Shown here: positions 1 through 9,352 of the stretch, one piece after another | How the letters are laid out: each line of letters starts with the position of its first letter | How positions within the stretch are numbered: position 1 is the stretch's first letter | Assembly: GCA_003427395.1 (NCBI GenBank) | Contig: BFEA01000038.1 | Coordinates: 4,616,510-4,645,948, forward strand | From: Chara braunii | Taxonomy: Eukaryota > Streptophyta > Charophyceae > Charales > Characeae | DNA: 29,439 nucleotides | Direction: 5' to 3' | The notes under the pieces: model-generated | Databases searched by the model: none | Told to the model about the DNA's origin: nothing | The model's input: only the letters and a program-made list of their open reading frames with translations | Position numbers and translations under genes: made by a program

Positions 1-809
1 GATTAGTTTGCTCTGTAAGAATTTCGAGGTTAGCGCGATCAGTGAGGGTCGGCTAACGAGCAAGTTGGAAGGTGAGTGAGTGTGAGAGTTGGGCGATCCA
101 ACGAGCTGGTGTCGGGTATGCGGGGTTGACATGTGGGGCCGCGACGGATTGTGGCGCACGGCCGAACCTGACTTGCATACTTGAACCAAGCGGGGTGACA
201 ACTCTGTGTGGATACGCGGCGACAGACTGCCAGTATTGTGGGTATTGATGTGCGGCGACGAACTGCCCACAGCAGGAGACAGAGAAGGAGAGAGAGTTGT
301 GGTGTGGGTGTGGGATATGGCTTCCTTTTGTTGTTCCTTTAATTCTTTTTCTTGTCCATCTGTATTATTTTGAGTTCTGATGTGGCCGATCTCCTTATCG
401 CAACCCTTCTCTTTCGAACTTCTCTTGTATATTGTCTCGGATTTTCCTTGTTATTTTGCTCAGTATGTATGCATGGAATGAATGTAGCGTCTCTTTCGAT
501 CTGTTTTCACGATGCATGTTGGCTCTGATCATTGTTCGCCTGCATGAGCTATGTAATCAGGCCTGATGGGGAATTCTCACTTTGGATGTTTGAAGTCTAA
601 CTGTTGATCTTTGCATCACCTATATGGCATGTAGTGATTGGTAGGATAATTGCATTTACCGGCACACGGAACCAATCGGTTGTTCCTTACGTGCACGCGT
701 CAGTACGATCACGATCTCGAGAAAACCGAGTCGCCACGTGCGCACTCGGATGCGTTAGTCAGTTTTAACCGCGTGTAAGGATGTGGGGCATGCGACTTAC
801 TAAACAAAC

Positions 810-1208
810 ATGGCTACTAGATCTCTTTCCGGTGCGTCCGACTACGAAACTCTGAGGGATCCGGAATATCGCGAGTACTGGGAAGGCAAACAACGTAGAC
901 GGCGGGGAAATTTAAGAAATCTGGAATTCCCTTGTCTAACAGAAAACGATCGCTTATGTGCAAGGGATTTTCATTGTACCATAACTAGCGACCCCCGCTG
1001 TCCCGACTACCCGAAAACATATAACACACAATATTTCATATTCCCTGGCTTCGTCGTTATTACTACCAGCTTCCCTCTCTTCCATATCCTCCTCCCGTAT
1101 CACCAACTCACAGTAGTACCGTGGAATTTCATAGCTCGCTACTGGTCGAGCCCACCGTGCGAAGGTTGTCAATACCACCGGGCACGCCGAGCTTCGGGAA
1201 CTACCTGA
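810..1208 (+). CDS. Small LTR-encoded ORF, CxxC protein of unknown function (copy A)
   Basis: An intact 132-codon ORF starts at an ATG in good context (AAACAAACATGGCT). I do not recognise a family. The C-terminal 50 residues align with the ORF at 20913-21302: both share FVxI, an FP pair, LxPxxxLxVxPW, a later W and a CxxC (PPCEGC here, TLCTKC there), about 30 percent identity by eye. The N-terminal half is basic (a KQRRRR stretch near residue 28) and poorly conserved between the copies. A CxxC alone is half a zinc site, so metal binding is only possible if the protein pairs or uses other residues. Because both copies sit upstream of the primer binding site, the ORF would be part of the LTR/leader transcript. 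That the reading frame survives in two very diverged copies suggests it was once selected. Confidence 0.45.
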   Translation: MATRSLSGASDYETLRDPEYREYWEGKQRRRRGNLRNLEFPCLTENDRLCARDFHCTITSDPRCPDYPKTYNTQYFIFPGFVVITTSFPLFHILLPYHQLTVVPWNFIARYWSSPPCEGCQYHRARRASGTT

Positions 1209-1323
1209 CAGGCCCGAACCGAAGCTGAGCAACGATTGCACAGCCTCCGCGTACGGCCTGCCTCGGCAGAACCCGAGGCCTGTTATGGACAGCACCGACC
1301 AGTGTCGTACCCGTCAACGTGAC

Positions 1324-1360
1324 CGGCCGTTCATTTCATAATTGTTTTGTGAACGGGCCG
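1324..1360. repeat. Imperfect inverted repeat, 10-11 bp arms
   Basis: CGGCCGTTCA near 1324 pairs with TGAACGGGCCG at 1350-1360, with a one-base bulge and an A/T-rich loop. It lies just left of a 23-T run and may be part of the inserted material in LTR copy A. Confidence 0.45.
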
Positions 1361-1378
1361 CCCTCTTAAGAGTGGTGG

Positions 1379-1401
1379 TTTTTTTTTTTTTTTTTTTTTT
1401 T
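1379..1401. repeat. Poly-T tract (23 T)
   Basis: An uninterrupted T run; read on the minus strand it is a poly-A tail. It could be the tail of a minus-strand retroposed insertion whose head is the dispersed repeat at 1893-2018. The roughly 280 bases to its right are rich in A and T runs and hold no gene. Confidence 0.5.
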
Positions 1402-1671
1402 AAGGCTCACCTTGGTACATTCGTCTCAAGCCCCACAGCGTGATGATATTGGGAAAAAAAAAATTCAAAATGACCTACAAAATAGCGAACGAAAATGCTT
1501 ATTTTGGCTGGTTGAGTTTTTTTTTTCCGTTTTCAATTTAAAAAAAAAATTATTCTTGAAAAAAAAAATCGAAAAAATTATAGGGAGTTGCCCTCCAATG
1601 TTTCCCGCCATCCTATGAAAAAAAAACTACCCCCCAGCAGCCAAAAAAAAAATAAAATACCCCGATCCCGC

Positions 1672-1755
1672 TCACCGTGAACTCCATGAACGAAGGCCTT
1701 TCACGATTTTCGTGAAAGGTGACCGGCCTTCGTTTATGGACCCCGTGAACGGTGA
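1672..1755. repeat. 84-bp nested hairpin (three stacked stems)
   Basis: The outer stem is TCACCGT (1672-1678) with ACGGTGA (1749-1755). The middle stem is CCATGAACGAAGG (1684-1696) with CCTTCGTTTATGG (1727-1739), 12 of 13 paired. The inner stem is CCTTTCACGA (1697-1706) with TCGTGAAAGG (1710-1719), perfect around a TTT loop. A 7-base bulge (TGACCGG) separates inner from middle on the right arm. This could be a MITE-like palindrome or a hairpin inside the LTR insertion; no flanking target duplication is evident. Confidence 0.6.
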
Positions 1756-1892
1756 CCGGTGGTACGGCACTGGCACCGACAATTGGCCGAATCGCACGAC
1801 CAACCCCAAAAACGAAATCTGTGACGATGATGATTTCTTTCTCTTTTTGGCCTTAAGCGTTAAACCTGTTGGCAGGGGCAATATTGTTGGGA

Positions 1893-2018
1893 TTTTGTTC
1901 GAGAAAGCAAGAGTGTTTAGGTCTATTGGTACGGCGATAACTGGAAAAGTGTCCTTGAATCGTAGCCGGAGATGCACTACGCATGCCATTTGCCTTATGT
2001 TGCACGACATCAGCAACC
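1893..2018 (-). repeat. Dispersed SINE-like repeat, copy 1
   Basis: This segment matches 20641-20729 at both ends: TTTTGTTCGAGA..GCAAGAGT at the left, and GCATGCCATTTGCCTTATG followed by CACGACATCAGCA at the right. An extra stretch of about 37 bases lies in the middle here. On the minus strand the right end contains ATAAGGC followed by TGGCATGCG and then CGATTC, which loosely resembles a tRNA D-arm and B box, so a tRNA-derived SINE head is possible. The two copies sit at different places relative to the LTR ORF, which argues for separate insertions. Confidence 0.4.
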
Positions 2019-2196
2019 TCCTTCCTTAGTACGCCCTTTTTTTGCACCTGTACCCCTGGAACTTGCCGCAGGAGATATCAGTTTCGACCTGGGATGCGAC
2101 CCCCACTTTCCTAAAATCCTTCGCACACCCCTTTTCCCACTTCTAGGCCCCCATCCCACTCCTATCAGGAAGTCGCGCTGGGCGTGAGGTTGGGCG

Positions 2197-2738
2197 TCAC
2201 ACCATACCTCCTTGTATGAAGATCATGATGAGCATAGTGTAAAAAGAGAATAGGAGTAGGAGAGTAAACATTGGCTTCATTAGTCGGGTAACATGGACTA
2301 ATTTGTGTGTGTTGTTGGAGTATAAAGCCTCATTGGGCCTGGTAATTTCCATGCTGAGTGCCATATTTACCCTCATGAGCTGTTTTACATCGTCCTCACT
2401 ATGTATCCGCATCCGTCGTACAATACCTTCGAACTCCCCTACTAGGAAGCGATGTCCATTATAGATTTCAGAGAAAATCAACGCAACCCATTATGGCATT
2501 GTCTAATCTCCTCGTGGTCGTCGCCTGATGGGGCATCATAATGAAAGTTGGGAAAAATGGATGGGGGATCACCCCTTCTTATCAGAACATCATTCAGTGG
2601 TGCGATGCGTTTTTCAATAGTGACAACCTTATCAAGAAGGGTTGCACTGTTGAATGGTATGCCATCCATGATTTTTCAAAGTGCTGGGGGTGTGTAAGCA
2701 CTTAAACTATCATCCCTTTTCTTTCGAGTTTTGTTCAT
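2197..2738 (-). pseudogene. Broken ORF with basic N-terminus and C-terminal membrane segment, unknown
   Basis: Reading leftward from an ATG at 2738, the frame gives a basic start (MNKTRKKR), a TGA about 20 codons in, then about 65 codons to the next stop near 2478. After a frame change the open sequence continues to a TAG/TGA region at 2197, ending in a strongly hydrophobic helix (around LLLLFSFYTMLIMIFI) with a short tail, as in tail-anchored proteins. The combined length would be about 175 residues. I do not recognise the family. Base composition is more A/T-rich than the flanks. The ATG overlaps the stop of the next ORF upstream by ATGA. It could be a fragment of a mobile element in reverse orientation, or chance open sequence. 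Confidence 0.3.
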
Positions 2739-2974
2739 ATATCATAGGTTAGTCTAACATCTAATCGAGGAGTTGTATTGGTAATGATGTGACGAACTAT
2801 CTCCTGTAACCGCGCGACTTCCTGCGTGGGGAAATGGGAGGGCTTTGATGGGCGACGGGAGTAAGCAGGGACCGGTTGGGCAAGTTGCATGGATGCCCTC
2901 ACTTCTTTTTCGTTTTTGTTGGAATTTGTTGGGCCGACGCCGGGAAAGTCTCGCGCCGACGATTGAGTGACCAT
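2735..2974 (-). CDS. Hypothetical 79-codon ORF, unknown
   Basis: An open frame whose TGA (2737-2735) overlaps the ATG of the ORF that follows it on the minus strand. The product would be polar, with a Pro/Ser-rich middle and a helix-forming C-terminal part (VARLQEIVRHIITNT). There are no recognisable motifs. Its only support is length and the ATGA junction with the following broken ORF, so it may not be real. Confidence 0.2.
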   Translation of the reverse strand: MVTQSSARDFPGVGPTNSNKNEKEVRASMQLAQPVPAYSRRPSKPSHFPTQEVARLQEIVRHIITNTTPRLDVRLTYDI

Positions 2975-2989
2975 GCTTTAGCGAGCGTG

Positions 2990-3902
2990 AGAAATAACGG
3001 TTGCCATAGCTCCTTTCTTGTTTTGCTGTGAGCACTAGGAATTTAGGCGCGATTAGCGCGCAGAAATTTTCGTTTTTGAAATTCAAACTAATGTCGAGCC
3101 CCCGCAGACTCTCAAAATTGTTTTTCTTTTGGAATTTCCTTTTGCAATTAGGATTTAGACGAGGAATTTAGGCACCTTGCAATTGGGTTGCATGGCGCTT
3201 CTTGCTCGCACGCGCCGTGCCTCGTCAGGGTCGGGGCTCTGATTTCCATCCACGCCTTAATCTTGTGTGTAACTGTAGTTTTTGACGGGTGCAATCGCAA
3301 CTGTAATCTTTTTGTTCTTCATGGCCTTTGTGTTTGTTTTTTTCCCGCCTCGTCTTTGCATGTACACTCTCTTCCTTTGTTCTAGGTGGTTCCCATGTTT
3401 GCATGCCCGGATCAATGAGTGGAGAGTAGCTCCATCCCCTGCGCCGCGGCCTGGACATGCAGACGTAGGCACTTTCTCTCTTTCTTTGCTTGGGCATAAT
3501 CCCGAATTCATCGCGCACGCAGGCATGCTATAAAATTCGCAAGCGTGATTAGTTGCTCTCTCTGAACTTGGAAGGTTCGCGGGATCAGTAAGGATCGCCT
3601 AACGAGTAAATTGGCAGGTGAGTAGATTGGGTCGGGCGATCGACGGGCTGGCGCCAAGTAAGAGGGGTTGACGTGCGGCCCACGACGGACTGTGGCGCAC
3701 GGTGTCGGGCGGCCTAAGCCTTACGCTGCCCTTTACTTCCTTCAAAAAGACTACCACCGAAAGCCGGATTTCCCGCGGCGGTCTTTTCCGGTGTATTTTT
3801 TGTCTTGCAACCCGAGCCCACGGATACGACTGATGAATGGCGGATGAACGATATGTAAAAACCCGGGCCAGACTACACCATGGCGGAATGCGGACCGACG
3901 GG
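2990..3902 (+). repeat. Second diverged LTR piece (copy B)
   Basis: The segment centred on the TATA box at 3529 aligns downstream (3546-3702) with window bases 1-161; shared words include CTAACGAG, GGGGTTGAC and TGTGGCGCACGG. The context TATAAAAnnnGCAAGCGnG is also found at the TATA box at 19912. Further right, CCATGGCGGAATGCGG (3878-3893) resembles CCATGACAGAATGCGG near 20062. The upstream 500 bases are T-rich and resemble U3 sequence in style only. Boundaries are approximate. Whether copies A and B were once the two LTRs of one deleted element is unclear; their divergence argues for different insertions. Confidence 0.4.
3529..3535 (+). promoter_or_regulatory. TATA box of LTR copy B
   Basis: TATAAAA is followed by GCAAGCG, the same arrangement as at 19912. 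The repeat shared with the window start begins 17 bases downstream of its first base, consistent with a transcription start (start of R) near 3555-3565. Confidence 0.45.
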
Positions 3903-4079
3903 GGTGGGTTTTTCCTTGAATCAACGGTTGTCGGATGAATTATTAAAACAGGGAATTTTAATGCGAGACAGCGGCGTGCCGATCGGATGGCTGAAATGGC
4001 CGCGGCCGTTGGAATATCGCTATAGGAGGGCGGCGTCTTACACACCAAGCGTTCCATCGATATGGGTGGAGTAGGAGAC

Positions 4080-6240
4080 GAGACCGACGGCGGGGGCCGG
4101 GGAAAAAGGAAAAAGGGACTAAAGAAAGAAGGCACATTTTTGGGCAGGGCCGATCCCAAATTGTGGTACCGGGCCCTAGTGAGAAAAATGGAGGCCGAAG
4201 GAGAGAAAAGGGAAAAAGGGGTCGCAGAGGCCTTACCTAGGGCACCGGGCCTTTGGACCTCGTGACTGCCCGAGGCCCAAACCAGGCTCGGGACCAGGCT
4301 CGGACTCAGGCCCGGTACCAGGGCGCTGCAAAAGGCCGGTACCCAATAAAAAGGCCCCCTTCACTGGTGATCTTTCGGGACCCCAAAAGGGCTCGGACCT
4401 AGGCTCGGAAAGAGCCTTGGTACCGGGGCGCTGCAACTTCCTCAAGAGTCGCCGACACTTCGGGAGGCGAGAGAGCTAGGTCCCATGTGAGACTCGAGCT
4501 GACAAAGTTTAAAAGCCCGACTGGGCTCGAGACAGGGGATTCGGACTGGTGCACGGGCTGGCACACGGAGTGTGTTGGCTCAGACACTTCCGAAAGGGGG
4601 ACGACTCGGATGCGCACGGGAAGGACGCACGGGGTTGGCGCACCTGGGGGGAACTGACGTTGGTGCCAGCACACGGGAGGGTGCTGGTTCCTAGGCGGCA
4701 CCAGCCCCCAATCAGGGGAATGCTCTTGTTGTCGTTTACCACCAGCGAACAGGGAGAGGAGACGACCAGACGGGCACGCGTGGAAGGACGAAGGTCGTAC
4801 CCGCGCAGCGTTCGCACCAACGAAGGGGTGCGTGAGCGTGGGAAGTGAACATAAAGGGGCCTTCTAGTGGGTATGCACCTAGCCTTAGAGGGGTCCGGGT
4901 TCAACCAGAAGGGAAGAGCGGAGATGGCTGGGAAGAACATGAAACAAGCGCACCGTGAGCCTACGGGAGAGACGAAACAGGACTAAGTGCAGGGCAGGTA
5001 AACAGAGCACGTGGGAGAACGTGCAAGAGGTAGTGAGAAGCACGCGTGAGCGGAGTAGTGTCAGCGAAGAAGGCCGCGCGCATGAACGAGATGAAGCGCG
5101 CGGGAGAGCGAGATACTGCACAACAAATAGTTGAGTGAAGGGAGGGTCGGACCTGGGCACGTAGGATGGAGCCAGAGAGGAGCAGTGAGGAGCCTTGCGA
5201 ACAGCCGCGTGCGGAGTGAACGAAGCTGCGCAGGATGAACGAGGTTGCGCGCAGGAGTGGGGAAGCCACGCGAGCCTTCACACGGGAAGAGTTGCTGCAC
5301 GCGAAGTGGTGGAACCGCGCGGGGAGGGAAAGCAACTCGCGAGCATGAGCTGCAACGTGGACGACTGATAAAGTTGCGCGCGGGAACGGGCTGCACGGGG
5401 AAAAGGCTGTGCATAGGGACGGATCACGCGGGTAGTGGAAGAATCTCACCCGCACTCAGGCCCGGATTCGTGCGCATCATATGAGAGAATAAGGGCGCAT
5501 GTGAGAGAATAAGGGTGCACGTGAGAGAGAGCAGTTGTGCAAGGAGGAAGAACCGTGGGGAAGCGAAGCTGCAAGGGGTGAGCCATGCCGTGCGGGTTGA
5601 GGGAGGAGCATCGCTGGGGAAGAAAGACCGTCACAGGGAAGAGGGAGACTAGTAAGACCATCGAGGGGGTGAGAAAGAGATAGTGAGCGGGAGGTAGAGA
5701 GAAGAGGGAGAGATAGGATCAACACGGACGGGTGCATGGGGCAGATGAGGCTGCACGGCAACAAGCGGGGCAGTGCGGAACTGCGCAAGCGGCAGACGAG
5801 GCCGCCCTGATGGCGGGCGCATATCTGCGCACGAGAGAGCGCAAGAGAACGTGCGCAACACTGAGAGAGAGAGAGAGGGAGAGAGAGAGAGGGTAGGACG
5901 TGCAAGGAGGAGCGAGCCACACGCAGGCAGAAGACGTCGCGCGGAAGAGCGGGGTTTGCGCAGGAAGCTGTGGGGGAAGCTGCGCGGGAAGTCGTGAAGG
6001 GGCGAGCCAGCAGGGAGCCAGCGCGAGCAAGTGTGCGACCGAGTGAGCCTGGGCGGCGCGAGCCAGTGGAGGGCCAACACGCGCCAGCGTGCAGCCCGCG
6101 CCCACGCTGGGATCGAGGTTGTGAGTGATACGAGAGACATACCCGGTGCTTGAGGCAAACGGCATTGGCCGAGAACTGCTCGTACTTCGAGACGCTGTTG
6201 ACGTCACCAGCGGCACTGTGGATAGTAGGCTAGATAGGAT
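4080..6240. other. G/A-rich low-complexity region without genes
   Basis: Two kilobases of purine-rich plus strand with recurrent words such as GCGCGGGA, AAGCTGCGC and GAGCGAG. Around 4310-4440 the word GGTACC(A/G)GGGCGCTGCAA occurs twice. Long open frames on the minus strand encode only Ser/Leu/Pro/Arg-rich strings, as expected from biased composition, and show no domain. I see no gene, RNA or mobile-element signature here. Confidence 0.55.
5863..5892. repeat. (GA)n microsatellite
   Basis: About 30 bases of GA dinucleotides with one GG interruption, inside the purine-rich region. Confidence 0.8.
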
Positions 6241-6597
6241 CTGCCACCTGTGGTCTGGGTGCTGAGCGCCAGATAGGACCTCGACATTGGTTCTTTGTTG
6301 ATGATGAGACTAAGCCAGCATTGACACTTATGAGCTTAAGATGTGTTTTTATTTGGTGGAGCACGTGTTGCAAACCTGCACCTGGTTCGAGATCACGACT
6401 ATCTGGTTTCATAGGTATGACGCTTCTTGGTTGCTGGAGCTCGCTATGGGGCTGCGTGAACGATTGTGCAAAGGAAAGACGCCCTGTTGCGCTTGACTCA
6501 GTTGACTACAGTTCGACTCGAAGTCCGTGTTGAGCTCGAGTGCAGTCCGACTTCGACTAGAGCATGATTAAAGTTCGACTCTACGAAGGGACTCGGG
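6240..6597. other. Unassigned spacer
   Basis: No open frame with recognisable content was found between the purine-rich block and the minisatellite. The right part (6500-6590) has several GTTCGACT/GACTTCGACT words that may be a decayed short repeat. Confidence 0.4.
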
Positions 6598-7112
6598 GGA
6601 TTAGACCGGACCAGACAAGATCAGACCGGACCAGACCAGACCGGATCAGACTAGATTGGACCAGGCCAAATCAGATTGGACCAGATCATACCAGGCCAGA
6701 TCTGATCAGACCAGATCTGATCAGACCAGATCAAGATCAGACCAGACCGGGCTCAACACAGGCCAAACCAGAGCAGACCAGAGCAGAACAGAACAGACCA
6801 GGCCAGGCATGATCAAATCAGACCACCCCAGATCAGATCAGACCAGATCAAGTTCAGACTAGACCGGACCAGACCAGATCAGACCAGACCAGATCAGACC
6901 AGGCCAGATCAGATCAGACCAGATCAAGATCAGACCAGACCGGGCTCAGAACAGGCTAGACCAGAGCAGACCAGAGCAGATCAGAACAGACCACGCCAGG
7001 CATGATCAAACCAGACCACCCAGATCAGATCAGACCAGATCAGACCAGATCAAGTTCAGACCAGACCGGATCAGACCAAACCAGACCAGACCTGATTAGA
7101 CGAGAACAGACT
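6598..7112. repeat. 10-bp GACCAGATCA minisatellite with ~193-bp higher-order period
   Basis: About 515 bases built from variants of AGACCAGATC. Distinct variants recur in order: AAGATCAGACCAGACCGGGC followed by CAGAGCAGACCAGAGCAGA, then CAGGCATGATCAAA. The word GGGCTC lies at 6749 and again at 6942, a spacing of 193 bases, so the short unit was amplified and then a longer block duplicated. Because the unit length is not a multiple of three, the open frames through it (Arg/Asp/Pro/Gln/Thr-rich) are by-products, not genes. Confidence 0.85.
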
Positions 7113-7204
7113 AAGGACACGGCCGGATGCGCACTCGACTAAATCAAGGTGTCGTTTTTTCTAACAGTCGAACGGATCTCAGACTGGGGCTCACAATCAG
7201 CCCT

Positions 7205-8390
7205 CCCATGGGTATTATTTTGGACTAAATAGGTTTTACCGCTTGAGTCGGTCACCGAATATCGAAATAGGTTTTACCAGATGTTTGTTAAAACCCAACG
7301 GGGAGAAGAAGTTGAAAGAGATCTATTTATTGATGGGTTTCGTAGCAGAGCCATAAGGTCAAAACTGCGAAAGCAGTTCTTTCCTATCAACCACACATTG
7401 CAACAGATTATGACCGCAGCCGAAGAAATGGAGCGAAAATTCGCTGCCAGTTTCCTAGAAGGAGAAGATTTTCCCAGAGAAGGGGATTCTTCGGAACTGG
7501 CCCGAGAATTGTGAGCAAGGGCTGAGTTGGCAGCGCTTCAGAACAAGTTCGAAAATATGGGCTTCGTGTCTGGCCCCGTCACCTATCTTGAGCAGATCCC
7601 GACCAAAACGTCCCTACCAGATGCAGTTGTGGGAACGTCTGTACCTGTTTTAGCGGGCCCTGTGCCTTCTAGCGAAATTTTGAATAGGACAAATGAAAAT
7701 ACTGTGGTGCTTGAACTACCCTGCACATTAGTTAGTCCGATGCAAGAAAGCAAGAAGGAACAATGCTAACACAATGCCCGGATAGAATCTTTGATGAGAT
7801 CGATGCGCCCCATCGTCGTTAGAGCTGCACCCATTGCGCAAGCAGCGGTCCTCGCTGCCCAGGCCATGGGCGGAGCCATAACTAACCTGAGTGCCTGTTA
7901 CACGTGCCATCAGTCGGGTCACATAGCTTGAGATTACCCTCACCGACCCGCACAACCACAAGTCGCAGCAGCCCCGGTGGCTGCTGCACCTGTGGCAAAT
8001 GGGCCAGGGAGGGTGGGAACGATGCCAGAGGAAATTGAAAATGAAGGAAGTACGATAGCCCCGGTTGAGGAAGCAGCGGAACTTATCCCGCTCAATCAAT
8101 ACGTTGCCTTCGGATATTCGGGATGACGGATGATTGGGATAATCCGGCCGGCGGAAGAACGAAAACAAGTGGCTGAATGGAGACCGTCCTCAGGAGAGAT
8201 GGAGGCGGGTGGTCCCAACTTTTTCACTGGGGAAATCGACGTTTTGGACATTGTCCGAACCTTGGACCACCGGATCCCGCTACCCATAGGGCACTTACTG
8301 TCCATATCTGAACAGGCCAACGAGCGCATGTCGCAGCATTGCAAAGCAATCCAGAAAAGATTTGCTCTTGCCAAGAAACTACCCAGAAAG
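7205..8390 (+). pseudogene. gag: gag pseudogene, Ty3 family (fragment)
   Basis: Gag is the structural precursor that would form cytoplasmic virus-like particles. The frame reads VTEYRNRFYQMFVK and then RDLFIDGFRS, matching RDLFIDHLRS in the gag at 21721. After a TGA at 7512, the same frame runs through a linker to a zinc knuckle near 7893-7940 that starts CYTCHQSGH but then has a stop (Arg codon to TGA) and Tyr in place of the last Cys. More stops occur at 7767, 7773 and 8124. Near 8230-8330 it has the segment IDVLxxxxxLDxRIPLPIGHLLSIS, very close to the same place in the larger copy. The original start and N-terminal half are missing. Confidence 0.8.
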
Positions 8391-8830
8391 GTAAATCCTT
8401 GGCTATCGAGGAAAAACTCACTACTCCTAACACGTCGGATTCGATACAGTTAGGAATAATACAAAAAAAAGACCATTTTCTACGAATTAAAACCATCCCA
8501 TGGAAATCCGCAAAGTGTGACATCGAAGTCTGGGGAATTCCGTATAACGCTATCCTTAATTCGGGAGCGGCAGTCCTGGCTATCTCATTAAGGGTCGTGG
8601 AACGAGCCGGGAGAAAGAAAGATCTAATTACGTTGGCGAAAGGTGATCATCTTGTCTCAGCAGATGAAGAAAAGATCAAAGCAGTGGGGAGGATGACCAA
8701 TGTGGCTTTCTGACTAGGGAGGGTTCATGCTTTGGGGGATACAGTAGTATTAGATGTAAACACCTACGATGTCCTCCTAGGATTACCAACGCTCACGACA
8801 TTATGAGCTAACTAGGATTTTGAAAGACGG
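8391..8830 (+). pseudogene. Retropepsin-like protease pseudogene, active site lost
   Basis: A frame change near 8385 joins the gag frame to this one. The segment KSAKCDIEVWG matches KSAECDCEVWG in the larger copy, followed by AILNSGAAVLAIS where that copy has ALIDTGSSAVAIS. The catalytic Asp-Thr-Gly of the aspartic protease is therefore Asn-Ser-Gly here (codon 8558-8560), so this copy is inactive. The C-terminal strand DVLLGLP is present near 8766-8790, after a TGA at 8711. The protease would have cut the Gag-Pol precursor. Confidence 0.75.
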
Positions 8831-9099
8831 TCTGTCATTCTTCGGAATACGGCGGAAAGCCATACGTTGTCCCAATGAGTTAACTCTCCGAACCACGTTA
8901 CCACCAAGACCCCCACCCGAAATCAAGAGATCTCTTCCCGTGATCACGTGGAAAGAGCCGAGCCCTAAGAAAGAGGCGAAAGGAAGGAAAATTGAACCAA
9001 CCGACAGCTACTCTGATAGCGAGGATGACACGGACCCAAGGAAAGAAAAAAATTCTGATTTTCGTTAGTAAGGTAAAAATCGTTATTTTGGGGGCTAAC

Positions 9100-9352
9100 T
9101 AGTGTGCTCTAATCAATCAATAAAGACTAATTAGCTACCTAGTCCCCACACACGTGTCAGATCAGGTTGTCCTGACTCATGTGTGGCGTTCCTATACCAA
9201 CTGTTACATGCCCAGTTGGGCGATGTACATAGAAACCGAGGATCCGCAATGTGATAAAAAGGACAGAATGGACAATGAAGTGCAAGTAGAATCTCAACGA
9301 GCAATGTGCATTTTGATGCATACAAAATGGTGTTGAATAGCGCAGGGAAGAC
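9100..9352. other. Unassigned sequence
   Basis: A 60-codon plus-strand frame (9154-9336) is open but has no recognisable domain. CACACACGTGTCAG and a loosely inverted CTGACTCATGTGTG lie close together at 9148-9184. Nothing further is supported. Confidence 0.3.

Larger units (their letters stand above)
1..2187 (+). repeat. Diverged LTR/leader copy (copy A) of the Ty3 family, cut by the window start
   Basis: Three anchors tie this stretch to the LTR of the Ty3 element further right. Bases 1-161 align with 3546-3702, which lie just after a TATA box. The ORF at 810-1208 resembles the one at 20913-21302. The end, about 2072-2193, matches 21545-21677, including an identical 11-mer CGTGAGGTTGG just where the other copy enters its primer binding site. 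Here the PBS itself is degraded (GGTTGGGCGTCAC). Compared with the other copy, about 600 bases of A/T-rich and hairpin sequence are extra between the ORF and the end. The U3 part would lie left of the window. The element boundaries are inferred from these matches, not from terminal dinucleotides. Confidence 0.5.
7205..9068 (+). mobile_element. Ty3-family fragment: gag to protease, truncated at both ends
   Basis: A decayed relative of the element at 21675-29439. It retains the end of the capsid-like domain, the zinc-knuckle region, the gag-protease linker and the retropepsin, but no LTR, RT or integrase. Order and orientation match the larger copy throughout. Several stops and at least one frameshift interrupt it. 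It begins close to the minisatellite and fades out after a Ser/Asp/Glu-rich stretch near 9060. Confidence 0.8.

Noticed and set aside
1412-1618. 68-codon Lys/Phe-rich frame
   Set aside because: It is made of A and T homopolymers and has no protein character beyond that.
3599-4159. 186-codon minus-strand frame
   Set aside because: It lies antisense to LTR-like sequence, with no motif. The plus-strand repeat match (3546-3702) explains part of it.
4233-6216. Several overlapping minus-strand open frames of 90-170 codons
   Set aside because: They encode Ser/Leu/Pro/Arg-rich strings in more than one frame at once, as expected from a purine-rich plus strand. No domain, start context or conservation supports them.
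6564-6862. Open frames of repeated Arg-Pro-Asp-Gln-Thr residues
   Set aside because: They are translations of a 10-bp minisatellite, open in more than one frame only because the unit lacks stop codons.
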